Assembly: GCF_002261185.1 (NCBI RefSeq) | Contig: NZ_NEVQ01000003.1 | Span: 390,304-454,303 of the forward strand | Source: Bordetella genomosp. 4 | GTDB taxonomy: Bacteria > Pseudomonadota > Gammaproteobacteria > Burkholderiales > Burkholderiaceae_B | Direction of reading: 5' to 3' | DNA length: 64,000 nt | Part shown: positions 34,486 to 43,490 of the stretch, piece by piece | How the letters are laid out: every line of letters starts with the position of its first letter | Numbering within the stretch: the stretch's first letter is position 1 | Program-made: the position numbers and the translations under genes | The notes under the pieces: model-generated | Told to the model about the DNA's origin: nothing | What the model saw: only the letters and a program-made list of their open reading frames with translations | Database searches by the model: none

Positions 34486-35390
34486 CCGATTGGGCCTGGA
34501 TCTGGATTCCCGCCACCCTGGCGGCTGCCGCCGCTCAAGCCGGCCGCAATGCGGTGCAGCGCAGTCTAACGGCTACGCTGGGTACCTTGGGGGCAACACA
34601 AGTTCGTTTTCTCTTCGGATTTCCGTTTGCGCTCCTGTTCCTGGCCATCGTATTTGCCATCGATGGCGGCCCGCTACCCGGCATCCATTCAGAATTCCTA
34701 CTCTTTGTCGTCGGCGGCGCCGTCGCGCAGATCGCAGCTACCGGTCTCATGCTCGCTGCCATGCGAGAGCGTTCCTTTGTCGTCGTCACCGCCTGGACCA
34801 AAACCGAGCCGATCCAAGTCGCCTTGTTTGGTTTCGTAGTCCTGGGTGATCCGCTATCGATCACAGGGGTGTTGGCCGTCATTCTCGCCACATTAGGCGT
34901 CGTCCTGATGTCAGGCAATCCTGCCTCCGCCACCGGTCGTGGCAGCCTGCGCCCGGCATTGTTGGGCCTGGTGTCCGGCGCCTGCTTTGCGCTTTCCGCC
35001 ATCGGCTTTCGGGGCGCGATTCTGACGCTCGACAGCGGCAGCTTTGTCCTGCAAGCCACCTGGACGCTCGCGTGGTCCCTGGGCATACAGACCTTGATCC
35101 TGGCCGTCTGGATGATTCTTTTCAATCGCACCCTGCTCATCGCCTGCATGGCGGCCTGGCGCACCTCCATCTGGGGCGGCCTGCTGGGTGCCACGGCCTC
35201 TCAGGGCTGGTTCATCGGCTTCGCCCTTACCGCTGCCGCGAATGTCCGTACCCTGGGTCTTGTAGAGGTTCTATTCGCCCAAATCCTCTCCCGCCGCGTC
35301 TTCTCACACGCCACCAGCCGTCGAGAACTGTTAGGCATCGCGCTAATCATCATCGGCGTTGCAGCGTTGCTAATCGCCTCTGCACACTAA
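34482..35390 (+). CDS. EamA/DMT-family transporter
   Basis: A 302-residue inner-membrane protein with about ten hydrophobic segments in two halves. The N-terminal QAGRNAVQRSLT and the pattern ERSFVVVTAWTKTEPIQVAL suggest a branch different from the EamA protein at 26.5 kb. Coupled to the YbaK-type gene by a four-base overlap. Substrate unknown; the operon gives no further clue. Confidence 0.88.
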   Translation: MTDWAWIWIPATLAAAAAQAGRNAVQRSLTATLGTLGATQVRFLFGFPFALLFLAIVFAIDGGPLPGIHSEFLLFVVGGAVAQIAATGLMLAAMRERSFVVVTAWTKTEPIQVALFGFVVLGDPLSITGVLAVILATLGVVLMSGNPASATGRGSLRPALLGLVSGACFALSAIGFRGAILTLDSGSFVLQATWTLAWSLGIQTLILAVWMILFNRTLLIACMAAWRTSIWGGLLGATASQGWFIGFALTAAANVRTLGLVEVLFAQILSRRVFSHATSRRELLGIALIIIGVAALLIASAH

Positions 35391-35428
35391 CCGGGGTCGT
35401 GATACCTCAGGCCTGAAGCCTCAGCAAT

Positions 35429-35603
35429 TCACTACTGTGAGCCCCTGTCGGGTGCCGGGAAGCCACGCCGGCCCGTTGAGCGCGGATTTAGCCCGCGAAG
35501 CGGGCCGAGGCCCCTGGTCATGGGCCGAGTCCGTGCGATAGGGCCGGCGTGGCTTCCCGGCACCCGGCAGGGGCGGCTTAAGAGATATCCTCTAGGCCAG
35601 CAA
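35429..35603 (-). repeat. Structured hairpin repeat, copy C
   Basis: Read on the minus strand: TTGCTGGC (35603-35596), 21-bp spacer, 34-bp arm (35574-35541), 66-nt core, complementary arm (35474-35441; one G-T pair only), then TCACAGTAGTGA (35440-35429). The core begins TATCGCACGGACTCGG as in copy A, holds GGCCC/GGGCC and GGCCCGC-TTC-GCGGGCT hairpins and ends CTCAAC. Its arms resemble those of B with matching changes on both sides. It lies between the convergent EamA and cpoB genes. Confidence 0.9.
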
Positions 35604-35633
35604 GAGAATAGCGCCCCATGCCAGCACCAACCG

Positions 35634-36317
35634 CTACTGCAGCAACTGCAACCGATTCTTAGCCGTCCCCGCCGCCTGGCTATTAGGATAATTCTTAACA
35701 ATCCGCTCCAGCGAAGCCTTGGCCCCCGCCCGATTGTTCAGCTCGATCTGGCTACCAGCGATCACCAACAACGCATCCGGCGCCCGAGCATCGTTCGGCG
35801 TCTGCTGCACGAGTTGATTCAGCTCTTCGATAGCGCCCTTATAGTCCTTGATTGCATACCGGCTGCTGCCCAGATAAAACTTGGCCGTCGGTGCCAACTG
35901 GCTATTGGGATACAACGCGAGAAACGCGGCGAACGAATCAGCTGCGTCCTGGTATTGCGCCTGACGGAATTGATCGATCGCGCCATCATAGGCCGACTGC
36001 TCGCTGGGATCGCTAGCCGTGGCTCCAGGCGGATTCGCCGAACCATGGCTCGCCTGCCCGCTAGGCTGTTGGCGCGACACCAACTCTAATTGCTCGCGCA
36101 ACTGAGTGATTTCCTGTTGCATCGACTGCATTTGATCCGCCAGTTGCAGCCGTGCGCGTTGATTTTGTTCGTTTTGTTGTCTTACTTGTTCGCGCAAGTC
36201 CAGAATGGCCCGACGGGCCTCATCGTCGGAAAAGGCATGAGCTGGTGCTGCAATGGCAGAGAGGGCCAGCGTGGCGGTGACGACCAGGGTACGTAAGGAC
36301 AAGACTTTATCGCGCAT
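35634..36317 (-). CDS. cpoB: Cell division coordinator CpoB (YbgF)
   Basis: Periplasmic TPR protein that couples peptidoglycan synthesis with Tol-Pal outer-membrane constriction. It has a Sec signal (LVVTATLALSAIAAPAHA), an N-terminal coiled coil rich in Gln (QQNEQNQRARLQLADQMQSM onward), a polar linker, and C-terminal tetratricopeptide repeats from about residue 108 (AYDGAIDQFRQAQYQDAADS). It is the last gene of tol-pal, separated from pal by a strong hairpin, so its level may be lower than that of pal. Confidence 0.94.
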   Translation of the reverse strand: MRDKVLSLRTLVVTATLALSAIAAPAHAFSDDEARRAILDLREQVRQQNEQNQRARLQLADQMQSMQQEITQLREQLELVSRQQPSGQASHGSANPPGATASDPSEQSAYDGAIDQFRQAQYQDAADSFAAFLALYPNSQLAPTAKFYLGSSRYAIKDYKGAIEELNQLVQQTPNDARAPDALLVIAGSQIELNNRAGAKASLERIVKNYPNSQAAGTAKNRLQLLQ

Positions 36318-36334
36318 GAGGAATTCCAGAGTCC

Positions 36335-36376
36335 AAAAAACAAAAACGTCGGAACGGCCGCTTGACCGTTCCGACG
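36335..36376 (-). terminator. Hairpin terminator between pal and cpoB
   Basis: On the minus strand CGTCGGAACGG (36376-36366) pairs with CCGTTCCGACG (36357-36347), an 11-bp perfect stem, followed by TTTTTGTTTTTT. This is a full intrinsic terminator inside the operon, after pal and before cpoB, so cpoB needs read-through or its own promoter. Confidence 0.85.
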
Positions 36377-36402
36377 CGCGGCAGAGCTAGTGCGCGAAAA
36401 GC

Positions 36403-36906
36403 TTAGCGCTGATATTCGATATCGGCGCGGCGGTTTTCCGCGAAATCAGCTTCGGTGGAGCCCGTCGAACGGGGTTTTTCCTTGCCGAAGCTGATGGTCT
36501 CGATCTGAGCGTCGGTGGCGCCCAGCAGCGTCATCATGCGACGCACTGCGTCGGCACGGCGTTGGCCCAAGGCCAGATTGTATTCGGCGCCGCCGCGTTC
36601 GTCAGTGTTGCCTTGGATCTGCACGCGCTGTTGCTGGTGCGAAGCCAGGTAACGGGCATGGGTTTCCACCAGGCTGCGGTACTGTTCAGGCACCGTGTAG
36701 CTGTCGAAATCAAAGTAGACCGAGCGCTGTTGCGCCAGGATGCTTTGCGGGTTGAACGGATCCAGGATCTGGCCGGAGGCCGAGCCACCTGTGCCGCTGC
36801 CCGTGGTCGAACCAGCGTTTTGGTCATCTAGCGGTACCGAACTGCAAGCTGCCAATGTGGCGGCCAAGGCGGCAATGGTCAAGCTTTTGGCAATGCGCGT
36901 CTTCAT
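36403..36906 (-). CDS. pal: Peptidoglycan-associated lipoprotein Pal
   Basis: Outer-membrane lipoprotein binding diaminopimelate of peptidoglycan and the TolB propeller. The start at 36906 (MKTRIAKSLTIAALAATLAAC) has AAAGGAAAC ahead and gives a lipobox LAAC with C21. The OmpA C-terminal-like domain covers about 60-165, with the NTDERGGAEYNLALGQRRAD peptidoglycan-binding motif. Length is 167 residues, normal for betaproteobacteria. Confidence 0.96.
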   Translation of the reverse strand: MKTRIAKSLTIAALAATLAACSSVPLDDQNAGSTTGSGTGGSASGQILDPFNPQSILAQQRSVYFDFDSYTVPEQYRSLVETHARYLASHQQQRVQIQGNTDERGGAEYNLALGQRRADAVRRMMTLLGATDAQIETISFGKEKPRSTGSTEADFAENRRADIEYQR

Positions 36907-36939
36907 GATGTTTCCTTTGCAAAGAAGGGTCATGCGTGT

Positions 36940-38259
36940 TTAGCGGGTAAAAGGGCCCCACGTGGGTTCACGTATTTCCCCGTTCAGTACGGAGAGCGTT
37001 TGCCGCACACGTCCATCACTAGATACTCCTGCCAGCACGCTGCGGCCGTTTTGCACAGCAGCGTACAGGATTTGCATGCCGTTGGGAGCGAAGCTGGGTG
37101 ACTGGTCATCACGACCATCGGTCAGCAGGGCTTCGTTCCCAGAGGCTAGTTGTAATGACGCGATGCGGAACGAGCCGTCGCGTTTGGAAACGTACAGCAG
37201 CGTGGAACCGTCGGGGGAAATTCGGGGTGAGATGTTGTAACTACCGTTAAAAGTCAGCCGACGGGCATCGCCTCCGTCGAGGCTGGTTTGATAGATTTGC
37301 GGTCCACCGCTGCGATCACTCGTAAAGATAATAGAACGGCCATCCGGCGTAAAGATCGGTTCGGTATCAATGCCCGGAGAACGCGTTAAACGGCGCATAT
37401 TTGAGCTTCCGTCAGCGCCAACGATGTAAATTTGCGACAAACCATCGCGGGTCAGAGCCACGGCCAGTTTGGAGCCATCGGGCGACCAGGCGGGGGCGCT
37501 GTTGTTGCCTTTGAAATTTGCAACAGGGATGCGGGCGCTGGTTGCCAAGGTGTGCACATAAACAACAGGTTTGCCCGATTCGAAGCTTACATAAGCGAGC
37601 TTGCTGCCATCAGGCGACCAGGCCGGTGAGATGACAGGTTCGCGCGAACGCAGGGCGACTTGCGGGTTTTGGCCATCGGCATCGGCAATTTGCAGTTCGT
37701 AGGTGTTGCCACGCTTGAGTACGTAGGCAATACGCGTCGAGAACACGCCCCGAACGCCGGTGATCTTTTCGTAGATGCGGTCGGCGATCTGGTGCGCGAC
37801 GCGCCGCAGTTCCTGTTCGCTGCCGGAGAAGGCAACGCCATCCAGTTGGCCTTTCTTGATCGTGTCGCCTAAGCGGTAGCGCACGTCGTAGCGGCCATCG
37901 GCGCCACGGGTGATGCTGCCATAGGCCAGGAAATCCGCGCCCTTGTTGCGCCAGTCGTCATAGTTGACCTGCGAGTCGACGTTCAGCCCGGCGCCAGAGG
38001 CATTGATCAGGCGAAATTGGCCGGTCCGGGTCAAATCAGCGCGGATAACGTCCGCAATAGCGCGGCCATGCACGTCATCTACGGCGAAGTCGGCGATCGC
38101 TACCGGGTACTGTGTAGCTCCGGTCCCGGAGATATCAACCCGCAATTGGGCGTGAGCGGGCTGCCAGACCAGCAGAGCGATTGCCGTCAGCAGGGTAAAT
38201 AGCATGCCATAGGCACGCGCAAGCCCCATGGTCGAGGGGCGGCTGGAGGCGGGAGTCAT
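36940..38259 (-). CDS. tolB: Tol-Pal system translocation protein TolB
   Basis: Periplasmic protein with an N-terminal alpha/beta domain and a C-terminal six-bladed WD40-like propeller that binds Pal. The start at 38259 has AGGAG ahead and gives a signal peptide ending QPAHA. Repeated blade motifs SPAWSPDGSKLAYVSF, SAPAWSPDGSKLAVAL, TEPIFTPDGRSIIFTSD and SPRISPDGSTLLYVS are visible. The coding frame extends upstream, overlapping tolA, but that part lacks TolB features. Confidence 0.96.
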   Translation of the reverse strand: MTPASSRPSTMGLARAYGMLFTLLTAIALLVWQPAHAQLRVDISGTGATQYPVAIADFAVDDVHGRAIADVIRADLTRTGQFRLINASGAGLNVDSQVNYDDWRNKGADFLAYGSITRGADGRYDVRYRLGDTIKKGQLDGVAFSGSEQELRRVAHQIADRIYEKITGVRGVFSTRIAYVLKRGNTYELQIADADGQNPQVALRSREPVISPAWSPDGSKLAYVSFESGKPVVYVHTLATSARIPVANFKGNNSAPAWSPDGSKLAVALTRDGLSQIYIVGADGSSNMRRLTRSPGIDTEPIFTPDGRSIIFTSDRSGGPQIYQTSLDGGDARRLTFNGSYNISPRISPDGSTLLYVSKRDGSFRIASLQLASGNEALLTDGRDDQSPSFAPNGMQILYAAVQNGRSVLAGVSSDGRVRQTLSVLNGEIREPTWGPFTR

Positions 38260-38275
38260 TATCAGCAATCTCCTG

Positions 38276-39454
38276 TCAGTCATACATTCTGTACACAACG
38301 TCGATAACGGACGGATAGGCGCCCGTCGAGGGTTTGGGGAACGGATTGCAGCGGCGGATCCCCGTTTCGACCGCACGGTCAAATACGGAGTTGCCCGACG
38401 AGCCGGTCAGATTCAAGCCGGTTACCTTGCCGTCTGAACTCAACTGTACCCGGTATTGGGCTGTCGGGTTAGCCGTACCGCTACGGGGAGGCGTATCAAA
38501 AACCACGCCGGGGCGTACGCAGGTGCGCACCTTGGCGGCATAGCCACTGTCGTTGCCACCACCGCCTCGCTGGTTGCGGTCGGCCGTGCCGCCCGGGATG
38601 CCGGCAGCACCCAGCGCATCGCCTCGCATGGCGTCGCGCAAAGCCTTGTCGGCGGCTGCTTTTTTCGCTGCGGCTGCCTTTTCCGCTGCTGCCTTCTTTT
38701 CGGCTGCAGCTTTTTCAGCTGCGGCTTTCTTCTCGGCAGCGGCTTTTTCGGCTGCGGCCTTCTCTGCGGCGGCTTTCTTTTCGGCAGCAGCCTTTTCCGC
38801 GGCCGCTTTTTGTGCGGCAGCTTTCTCGGCAGCGGCTTTCTCTGCAGCGGCTTTTTCTGCCGCAGCCTTTTGAGCAGCGGCCTTTTCAGCGGCTGCCTTC
38901 TTCGCGGCGGCTGCCTTTTCGGCTTCTGCTTCCTTGCGCTCTTGCTCCAGGCGTTGCTGTTCCTTCAGCTCGGCTTGTTTGCGTATTTCGTCTTGGCGGG
39001 CCTTTTCTGCCGCGGCTTCAGCGGCCAATCGGGCTTTTTCCTCTTGTTCGCGTTTCTTGCGCGCGGCCTCGAGCGCGATTTCGGGGTCGGGCTGAGGATC
39101 GGGTTGTGCGACCGGTGGCGGCGTCTTGGGTTGAGGCGCGGGCTGCGGTTCCGGTTCGGGCTGAGGCGCGGGTTCAGGCTCCGGCTCAGGTTCGGGCTCG
39201 GGCGGCTGAGGCTCGGGGGTGACTTTAGGCTCGTCGGGCTGTTCTTCGGGAGGGCGCGAATTAGGCGTATCGCCGTTGGCCCATAGTTCTACCTGGACCG
39301 GCCCGGGATTTTCAGTATGCCAACTAACGCCAAAAATCAGGGCGATCAGCAGCAGCACGTGCGCCAGGATGGCCAGGCCCAGCGCTTTGCGATTGTCCTG
39401 CGCGGCGGGGGAGTGCGGCGCGGTGCTGTCGTGTCGAAAGAGAGGCGGGGTCAT
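38276..39454 (-). CDS. tolA: Tol-Pal inner-membrane linker protein TolA
   Basis: Single-pass inner-membrane protein spanning the periplasm between TolQR and Pal/TolB. It has an N-terminal membrane helix (GLAILAHVLLLIALIFGVSW), a Pro/Glu-rich stretch, then a long helical domain made of near-repeats of KAAAEKAAA, and a C-terminal globular TolA III domain with the conserved Cys pair (RTCVRPGV and RRCNPFPK). The 392-residue length falls in the normal variable range; the repeat region could vary in copy number between strains. Confidence 0.95.
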   Translation of the reverse strand: MTPPLFRHDSTAPHSPAAQDNRKALGLAILAHVLLLIALIFGVSWHTENPGPVQVELWANGDTPNSRPPEEQPDEPKVTPEPQPPEPEPEPEPEPAPQPEPEPQPAPQPKTPPPVAQPDPQPDPEIALEAARKKREQEEKARLAAEAAAEKARQDEIRKQAELKEQQRLEQERKEAEAEKAAAAKKAAAEKAAAQKAAAEKAAAEKAAAEKAAAQKAAAEKAAAEKKAAAEKAAAEKAAAEKKAAAEKAAAEKKAAAEKAAAAKKAAADKALRDAMRGDALGAAGIPGGTADRNQRGGGGNDSGYAAKVRTCVRPGVVFDTPPRSGTANPTAQYRVQLSSDGKVTGLNLTGSSGNSVFDRAVETGIRRCNPFPKPSTGAYPSVIDVVYRMYD

Positions 39455-39487
39455 AAATGATGTGGCAAAGCGGCGCGCACCAGCGCG

Positions 39488-39964
39488 TCAGCGCCCTCTG
39501 GTTTGCTGTGGTGCGGACTGAGTCGATTGCTGGGCGGCAGCGCCGCCTTGGTCAACCAGCAGGCCCAGGCGCGTCACGCCGTTGCTGCGCAACTCGTCCA
39601 TGACTTTGACCACGGTTTCGTAGGGCACCTTGCCGTCGGCGGCAATGACCACAGGAGTCTCAGCGGTGATTCGTTGACGGACTTGGTCCACCAATTGATC
39701 GCGTGGGATGTCTTGCAGCGTGGCGCCTGCCTCGCGCATGCGCAACGCCAGTTGACCATCCTCTGAGATTTGGACCTCCAGCGGCGTGGCAGGCACGTCC
39801 GAGGCTTGGCCCACCGACGGGAGGTTGATCAGGCCTGGCGTGATCAGCGGAGCGGTAACCATGAAGATCACCAGCAGCACCAGCATCACGTCAATGTAGG
39901 GCACGACATTGATGTCGGCCTTCATGCGTCGGCCCGCGCGGCCGTTCGACCGTACCGAAGGCAT
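39488..39964 (-). CDS. tolR: Tol-Pal biopolymer transport protein TolR
   Basis: ExbD/TolR-family component of the proton-driven TolQR motor. One transmembrane helix (VVPYIDVMLVLLVIFMVTAP) carries the proton-path Asp in YIDVMLVLL. The periplasmic domain follows to about residue 140, then a Gln/Ser-rich tail. It overlaps the tolQ stop by one base (TAATG), so translation is coupled. Confidence 0.95.
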   Translation of the reverse strand: MPSVRSNGRAGRRMKADINVVPYIDVMLVLLVIFMVTAPLITPGLINLPSVGQASDVPATPLEVQISEDGQLALRMREAGATLQDIPRDQLVDQVRQRITAETPVVIAADGKVPYETVVKVMDELRSNGVTRLGLLVDQGGAAAQQSTQSAPQQTRGR

Positions 39965-40644
39965 TAGCGCACCTGGCGTTGGAGGATGTTCAGGAACTCA
40001 TCGACAAAGCTGTCGAAACGAATCGACAGGCGGTCGATATCGTGCGTGTAGCGGTTGTAGGCTACCACCGCCGGGATGGCGGCAAACAGACCGATGGCAG
40101 TGGCGATCAGCGCTTCGGCAATCCCCGGCGCCACCGATGCCAGCGTGGCCTGCTGCATGTTCGACAGGCCGATGAAGGCGTGCATGATGCCCCACACTGT
40201 ACCCAGCAGACCGATATAAGGGCTGACCGAACCGGCCGAAGCCAGGAAGTTGAGGTGGGATTCCAGCGAGTCCATTTCTCGTTGATAAGCGGCACGCATG
40301 GCACGGCGCGGGCCATCCAGGATGGTGTTGACGTCGCCATTGGTGTTGGCACGACGCGCCTTCAGGAATTCGGTCATGCCGGCATCGAAGATGCGGGCCA
40401 GGGCGCCTTGTTCTTCACGGCGGCTGGCGACGGCCTGTTGCAGCATCGACAGATCTCCACCCGACCAGAAATCGTCTTCGAAGCGGCGGGTTTGCGTGTG
40501 TGCACGCTTGATCGCCAACCGCTTGGCGAAGATGTATGTCCAGGACATGATGGAAATGCCCAGCAGCAGCAACATGATGAGCTGGACGGGAAGGCTGGCG
40601 TGCGTGACCAGCGAAATCAACGACATGTCGTTGGAGACTTGCAT
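39964..40644 (-). CDS. tolQ: Tol-Pal proton channel protein TolQ
   Basis: ExbB/TolQ/MotA-type inner-membrane protein. Three hydrophobic helices are near 16-36, 135-155 and 170-192; ILDGPRRAMRAAYQREMDSL lies in the cytoplasmic loop and LLGTVWGIMHAFIGLS is the family signature of helix 2. The 226-residue length is normal. It follows ybgC by three bases in the operon ybgC-tolQ-tolR-tolA-tolB-pal-cpoB. Confidence 0.95.
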   Translation of the reverse strand: MQVSNDMSLISLVTHASLPVQLIMLLLLGISIMSWTYIFAKRLAIKRAHTQTRRFEDDFWSGGDLSMLQQAVASRREEQGALARIFDAGMTEFLKARRANTNGDVNTILDGPRRAMRAAYQREMDSLESHLNFLASAGSVSPYIGLLGTVWGIMHAFIGLSNMQQATLASVAPGIAEALIATAIGLFAAIPAVVAYNRYTHDIDRLSIRFDSFVDEFLNILQRQVR

Positions 40645-40647
40645 GGG

Positions 40648-41070
40648 TTATTCCTGAAGGGATTCCAATTTGGCGCGTACGACAGCAGGTAGTGCCGCCG
40701 GACGCAAATGCACTGCATCAACACAACAGATTTGGATATTGCCACGCGCGAGCAGTTCCCCGTCGCGTTCCGCGCGTTGGTCGAAATGTATCGACGCGCG
40801 GCCCACACGGGTCACTCGGCTGCGTATGGTAATCAAATCGTCCAATCGTGCCGGTTTACGGTATGACATGTCCAGCGAATGGACGACAAACATCCGTGAT
40901 TCATCTGCGACCAACGCCGACTGCTGAACGCCCAGTTCGCGCAGCCATTCGGTGCGGGCGCGCTCCAGGAATTTCAGATAGTTGGCGTAGAACACGACGC
41001 CACCTGCATCCGTGTCTTCGTAATAGACACGGATATTAAAGGTGGCTTCGGTGGACGTCGATTCAATCAC
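40648..41070 (-). CDS. ybgC: Tol-Pal-associated acyl-CoA thioesterase
   Basis: Hot-dog-fold thioesterase of the 4-hydroxybenzoyl-CoA type, 140 residues. The catalytic Asp is D21 in YYEDTDAGGVVFYANYLKFL, the family signature. YbgC acts on acyl-CoA or acyl-ACP and is linked to phospholipid metabolism at the inner membrane. It is the first gene of the tol-pal operon and lies 49 bp after proS on the same strand, with no terminator seen between. Confidence 0.94.
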   Translation of the reverse strand: MIESTSTEATFNIRVYYEDTDAGGVVFYANYLKFLERARTEWLRELGVQQSALVADESRMFVVHSLDMSYRKPARLDDLITIRSRVTRVGRASIHFDQRAERDGELLARGNIQICCVDAVHLRPAALPAVVRAKLESLQE

Positions 41071-41119
41071 AGTGAGAGAGCAGCCTTATCAGCACGCCTA
41101 GCTTGGTGGGCTGGGCAGT

Positions 41120-42850
41120 CTACAGTGTTTCCAGCTTGTCCAGCACCTGATTCAGGGCGGACTCGACAGGAATTTTTACAGCGTCGCTTTCGCGACGGGC
41201 CTGCAATTCCACCACACCGTCGTTCAGGCCGCGTTCTCCAACTGTTACGCGCAAGGGGACCCCTATCAGCTCCCATTCAGCGAACATCACCCCTGGCCTG
41301 GCGTCACGATCGTCCAGAATGACATCTACGCCACGGGCTCGCAGTTCGTCATAGAGTTTTACGGCCTCGTTACGAACAGTTTCATTTTTGCCCCAGCCTA
41401 CCGGGCAAATCACGACTTCGAAGGGGGCAATCGCCTTGGGCCAGATGATGCCGCGGGCGTCATGATTCTGTTCAATGGCGGCGCCTGCAATCCGGGTGAT
41501 CCCGATACCGTAGCAGCCCATTTGCAGGGTGGCGGGCTTGCCGGTTTCGTCCAGGAAGGTCGCCTTCAGCGCGTCGGAGTACTTCGTACCCAGGAAAAAG
41601 ACGTGTCCTACCTCGATGCCGCGCTGGATCGCCAGGTGGCCCACGCCATCGGGGGACGGGTCGCCCGCCACCACGTTGCGCAGGTCAGCGACGATTTCAG
41701 GTTCCGGCAGGTCCCGGCCCCAGTTGGCGCCGGTGTAGTGGTAGTCCTCGCGATTGGCGCCGCAGACAAAATCGGCCATGTTGGCGACGGTGCGGTCGGC
41801 GACGACTCGTACCGGCAGGGCCGTGCCGATCGGCCCCAGATAGCCGGGTTTGCAGCCAAAATGCTCGACGATTTCGGATTCGGTGGCAAAGCGGAAGTCT
41901 GCCAGGCCAGGGACTTTGCCGGCTTTGATTTCATTGAGTTCGTGGTCGCCGCGCAGCATCAGCAGCCAGATCTGAACCTTGCCGGGCTCGGGCTCGGTCG
42001 CCAGCACCAGCGATTTGAGGGTGCGCTCCAGGGGCAAGCCCAGCAGTTTGGCGACGTCCTCGCACTTGGCGGCGCCAGGCGTAGGGGTGGCCTCCAGCTT
42101 CTCGGCCGGTGCGGCCCGCTCGGCCAACAGGCAGGGGGCCTCGGCCAATTCGATGTTGGCGGCATACTGGGAGTCGGGGTTGTACACCAGCAGGTCCTCG
42201 CCTGTGTCGGCAATGACCTGGAACTCGTGGCTGCGCGTGCCGCCAATCGAGCCCGTATCGGCCGCAACAGCGCGGAATTCCAGCCCCAGACGGCTGAAAA
42301 TGCGCATGTACGCCTCGTACATCTTGTCGTAGCTTTGCTGGGCGCTGGCTTCGTCGCGGTCGAACGAATACGCGTCCTTCATGGTGAATTCCCGGCCGCG
42401 CATCAGCCCGAAACGAGGGCGGCGCTCGTCACGGAACTTGGTCTGGATGTGATAGAAATTCAGGGGCAGTTGCCGATAGCTGTGGATTTCATTGCGGGCG
42501 ATATCGGTGATGACTTCTTCTGAGGTCGGCTGCAGGACGAAATCGCGTTGATGGCGGTCCTTGATGCGCAGCAATTCGGGGCCGTATTGCACCCAGCGGC
42601 CGGATTCCTGCCAGAGCTCGGCCGGCTGCACCACGGGCATCAGCAGCTCGATCCCGCCTGCGGCGTTCATCTCGTCGCGGACGATGGCTTCGATTTTGCG
42701 GATGACCTTCAAACCCAGAGGCATATAGGTGTAGATCCCGCCCGCCAATTTGCGGATCATGCCGGCCCGGGTCATCAGCTGGTGGCTGACGACTTCGGCT
42801 TCCGAGGGGGCTTCTTTCAGCGTATTGAGATGGTAGGTAGATGCGCGCAT
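41120..42850 (-). CDS. proS: Prolyl-tRNA synthetase (bacterial type with editing insertion)
   Basis: Class II aminoacyl-tRNA synthetase, 576 residues. Motif 2 region is [30 protein letters not shown] is typical, and the INS editing domain occupies about 225-400 ([20 protein letters not shown] and [12 protein letters not shown]). Motif 3 is in [16 protein letters not shown] and the anticodon-binding domain ends the protein. The start is the first codon of [20 protein letters not shown]. It is divergent from rppH. Confidence 0.97.
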   Translation of the reverse strand: MRASTYHLNTLKEAPSEAEVVSHQLMTRAGMIRKLAGGIYTYMPLGLKVIRKIEAIVRDEMNAAGGIELLMPVVQPAELWQESGRWVQYGPELLRIKDRHQRDFVLQPTSEEVITDIARNEIHSYRQLPLNFYHIQTKFRDERRPRFGLMRGREFTMKDAYSFDRDEASAQQSYDKMYEAYMRIFSRLGLEFRAVAADTGSIGGTRSHEFQVIADTGEDLLVYNPDSQYAANIELAEAPCLLAERAAPAEKLEATPTPGAAKCEDVAKLLGLPLERTLKSLVLATEPEPGKVQIWLLMLRGDHELNEIKAGKVPGLADFRFATESEIVEHFGCKPGYLGPIGTALPVRVVADRTVANMADFVCGANREDYHYTGANWGRDLPEPEIVADLRNVVAGDPSPDGVGHLAIQRGIEVGHVFFLGTKYSDALKATFLDETGKPATLQMGCYGIGITRIAGAAIEQNHDARGIIWPKAIAPFEVVICPVGWGKNETVRNEAVKLYDELRARGVDVILDDRDARPGVMFAEWELIGVPLRVTVGERGLNDGVVELQARRESDAVKIPVESALNQVLDKLETL

Positions 42851-42873
42851 AGTTAAAGGTGGCTACGGATACG

Positions 42874-42879
42874 TATAAT
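42874..42879 (+). promoter_or_regulatory. Consensus -10 box in the proS/rppH divergent gap
   Basis: TATAAT in the 64-bp gap, 35 bp before the rppH start. The matching -35 is poor (AGTTAA at 17-bp spacing). Either strand could use the site. Confidence 0.4.
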
Positions 42880-42914
42880 CGACTGTAATTGTATTGAATT
42901 CGGTGGGGGTGGCC

Positions 42915-43490
42915 ATGCTTGATCGTGAAGGCTACCGTCCCAATGTCGGCATTATTCTCGTCAACAGCAAAAACGAGGTCTTTTGGGGCAAGCGAATCCG
43001 GGAACATGCATGGCAGTTTCCGCAGGGCGGCATCAAATATGGCGAAAGCCCGGTGCAGGCCATGTATCGCGAGCTCCACGAAGAAGTAGGCTTAAAGCCT
43101 GAACATGTCCGTATTTTGGGGCGCACACGCGATTGGTTGCGTTATAACGTGCCGGACCATTTCGTCCGGCGAGAGTGGCGAGGGCACTATAAGGGTCAAA
43201 AGCAGATCTGGTTTTTGTTGCGTCTGGTAGGGCGCGACTGCGACGTGTGCCTGCGCGCGACGCAGCATCCGGAGTTCGATGCTTGGCGTTGGAGCCAGTA
43301 TTGGGTGCCTCTGGACGCAGTCATCGAGTTCAAACGCGAGGTATACACCCTGGCGCTGAACGAGCTTTCGAGCATTCTGTTCCGGCGCCAGCACGAAACC
43401 CGCTATCTGCGCCAACGGGTCCATGGCCCGGCGCGGGTCGCCGATAGCCTTTCTGCCGACTCAGACGGCCATGCGCATATTGCTGGTTGA
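42915..43490 (+). CDS. rppH: RNA pyrophosphohydrolase
   Basis: Removes pyrophosphate from the 5' end of mRNA and so triggers decay by RNase E. The Nudix box GX5EX7REUXEEXGU covers residues 38-60 ([20 protein letters not shown] then VGL). [19 protein letters not shown] is the usual N-terminus. The C-terminus, after residue 160, is extended and basic. Its last 20 bp overlap the start of the response-regulator gene. Confidence 0.95.
   Translation: MLDREGYRPNVGIILVNSKNEVFWGKRIREHAWQFPQGGIKYGESPVQAMYRELHEEVGLKPEHVRILGRTRDWLRYNVPDHFVRREWRGHYKGQKQIWFLLRLVGRDCDVCLRATQHPEFDAWRWSQYWVPLDAVIEFKREVYTLALNELSSILFRRQHETRYLRQRVHGPARVADSLSADSDGHAHIAG

Noticed and set aside
38553..38873. Alanine/phenylalanine-rich frame with strong internal repetition
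   Set aside because: It is the complement of the KAAAEKAAA repeat of TolA, not a separate gene or a phase-variable locus by itself.
41462..42523. A 353-codon open frame antisense to proS, and similar long antisense frames over tolA, tctA and the otn genes
   Set aside because: They mirror real genes, are glycine- or arginine-rich by composition and lack plausible starts or domains.
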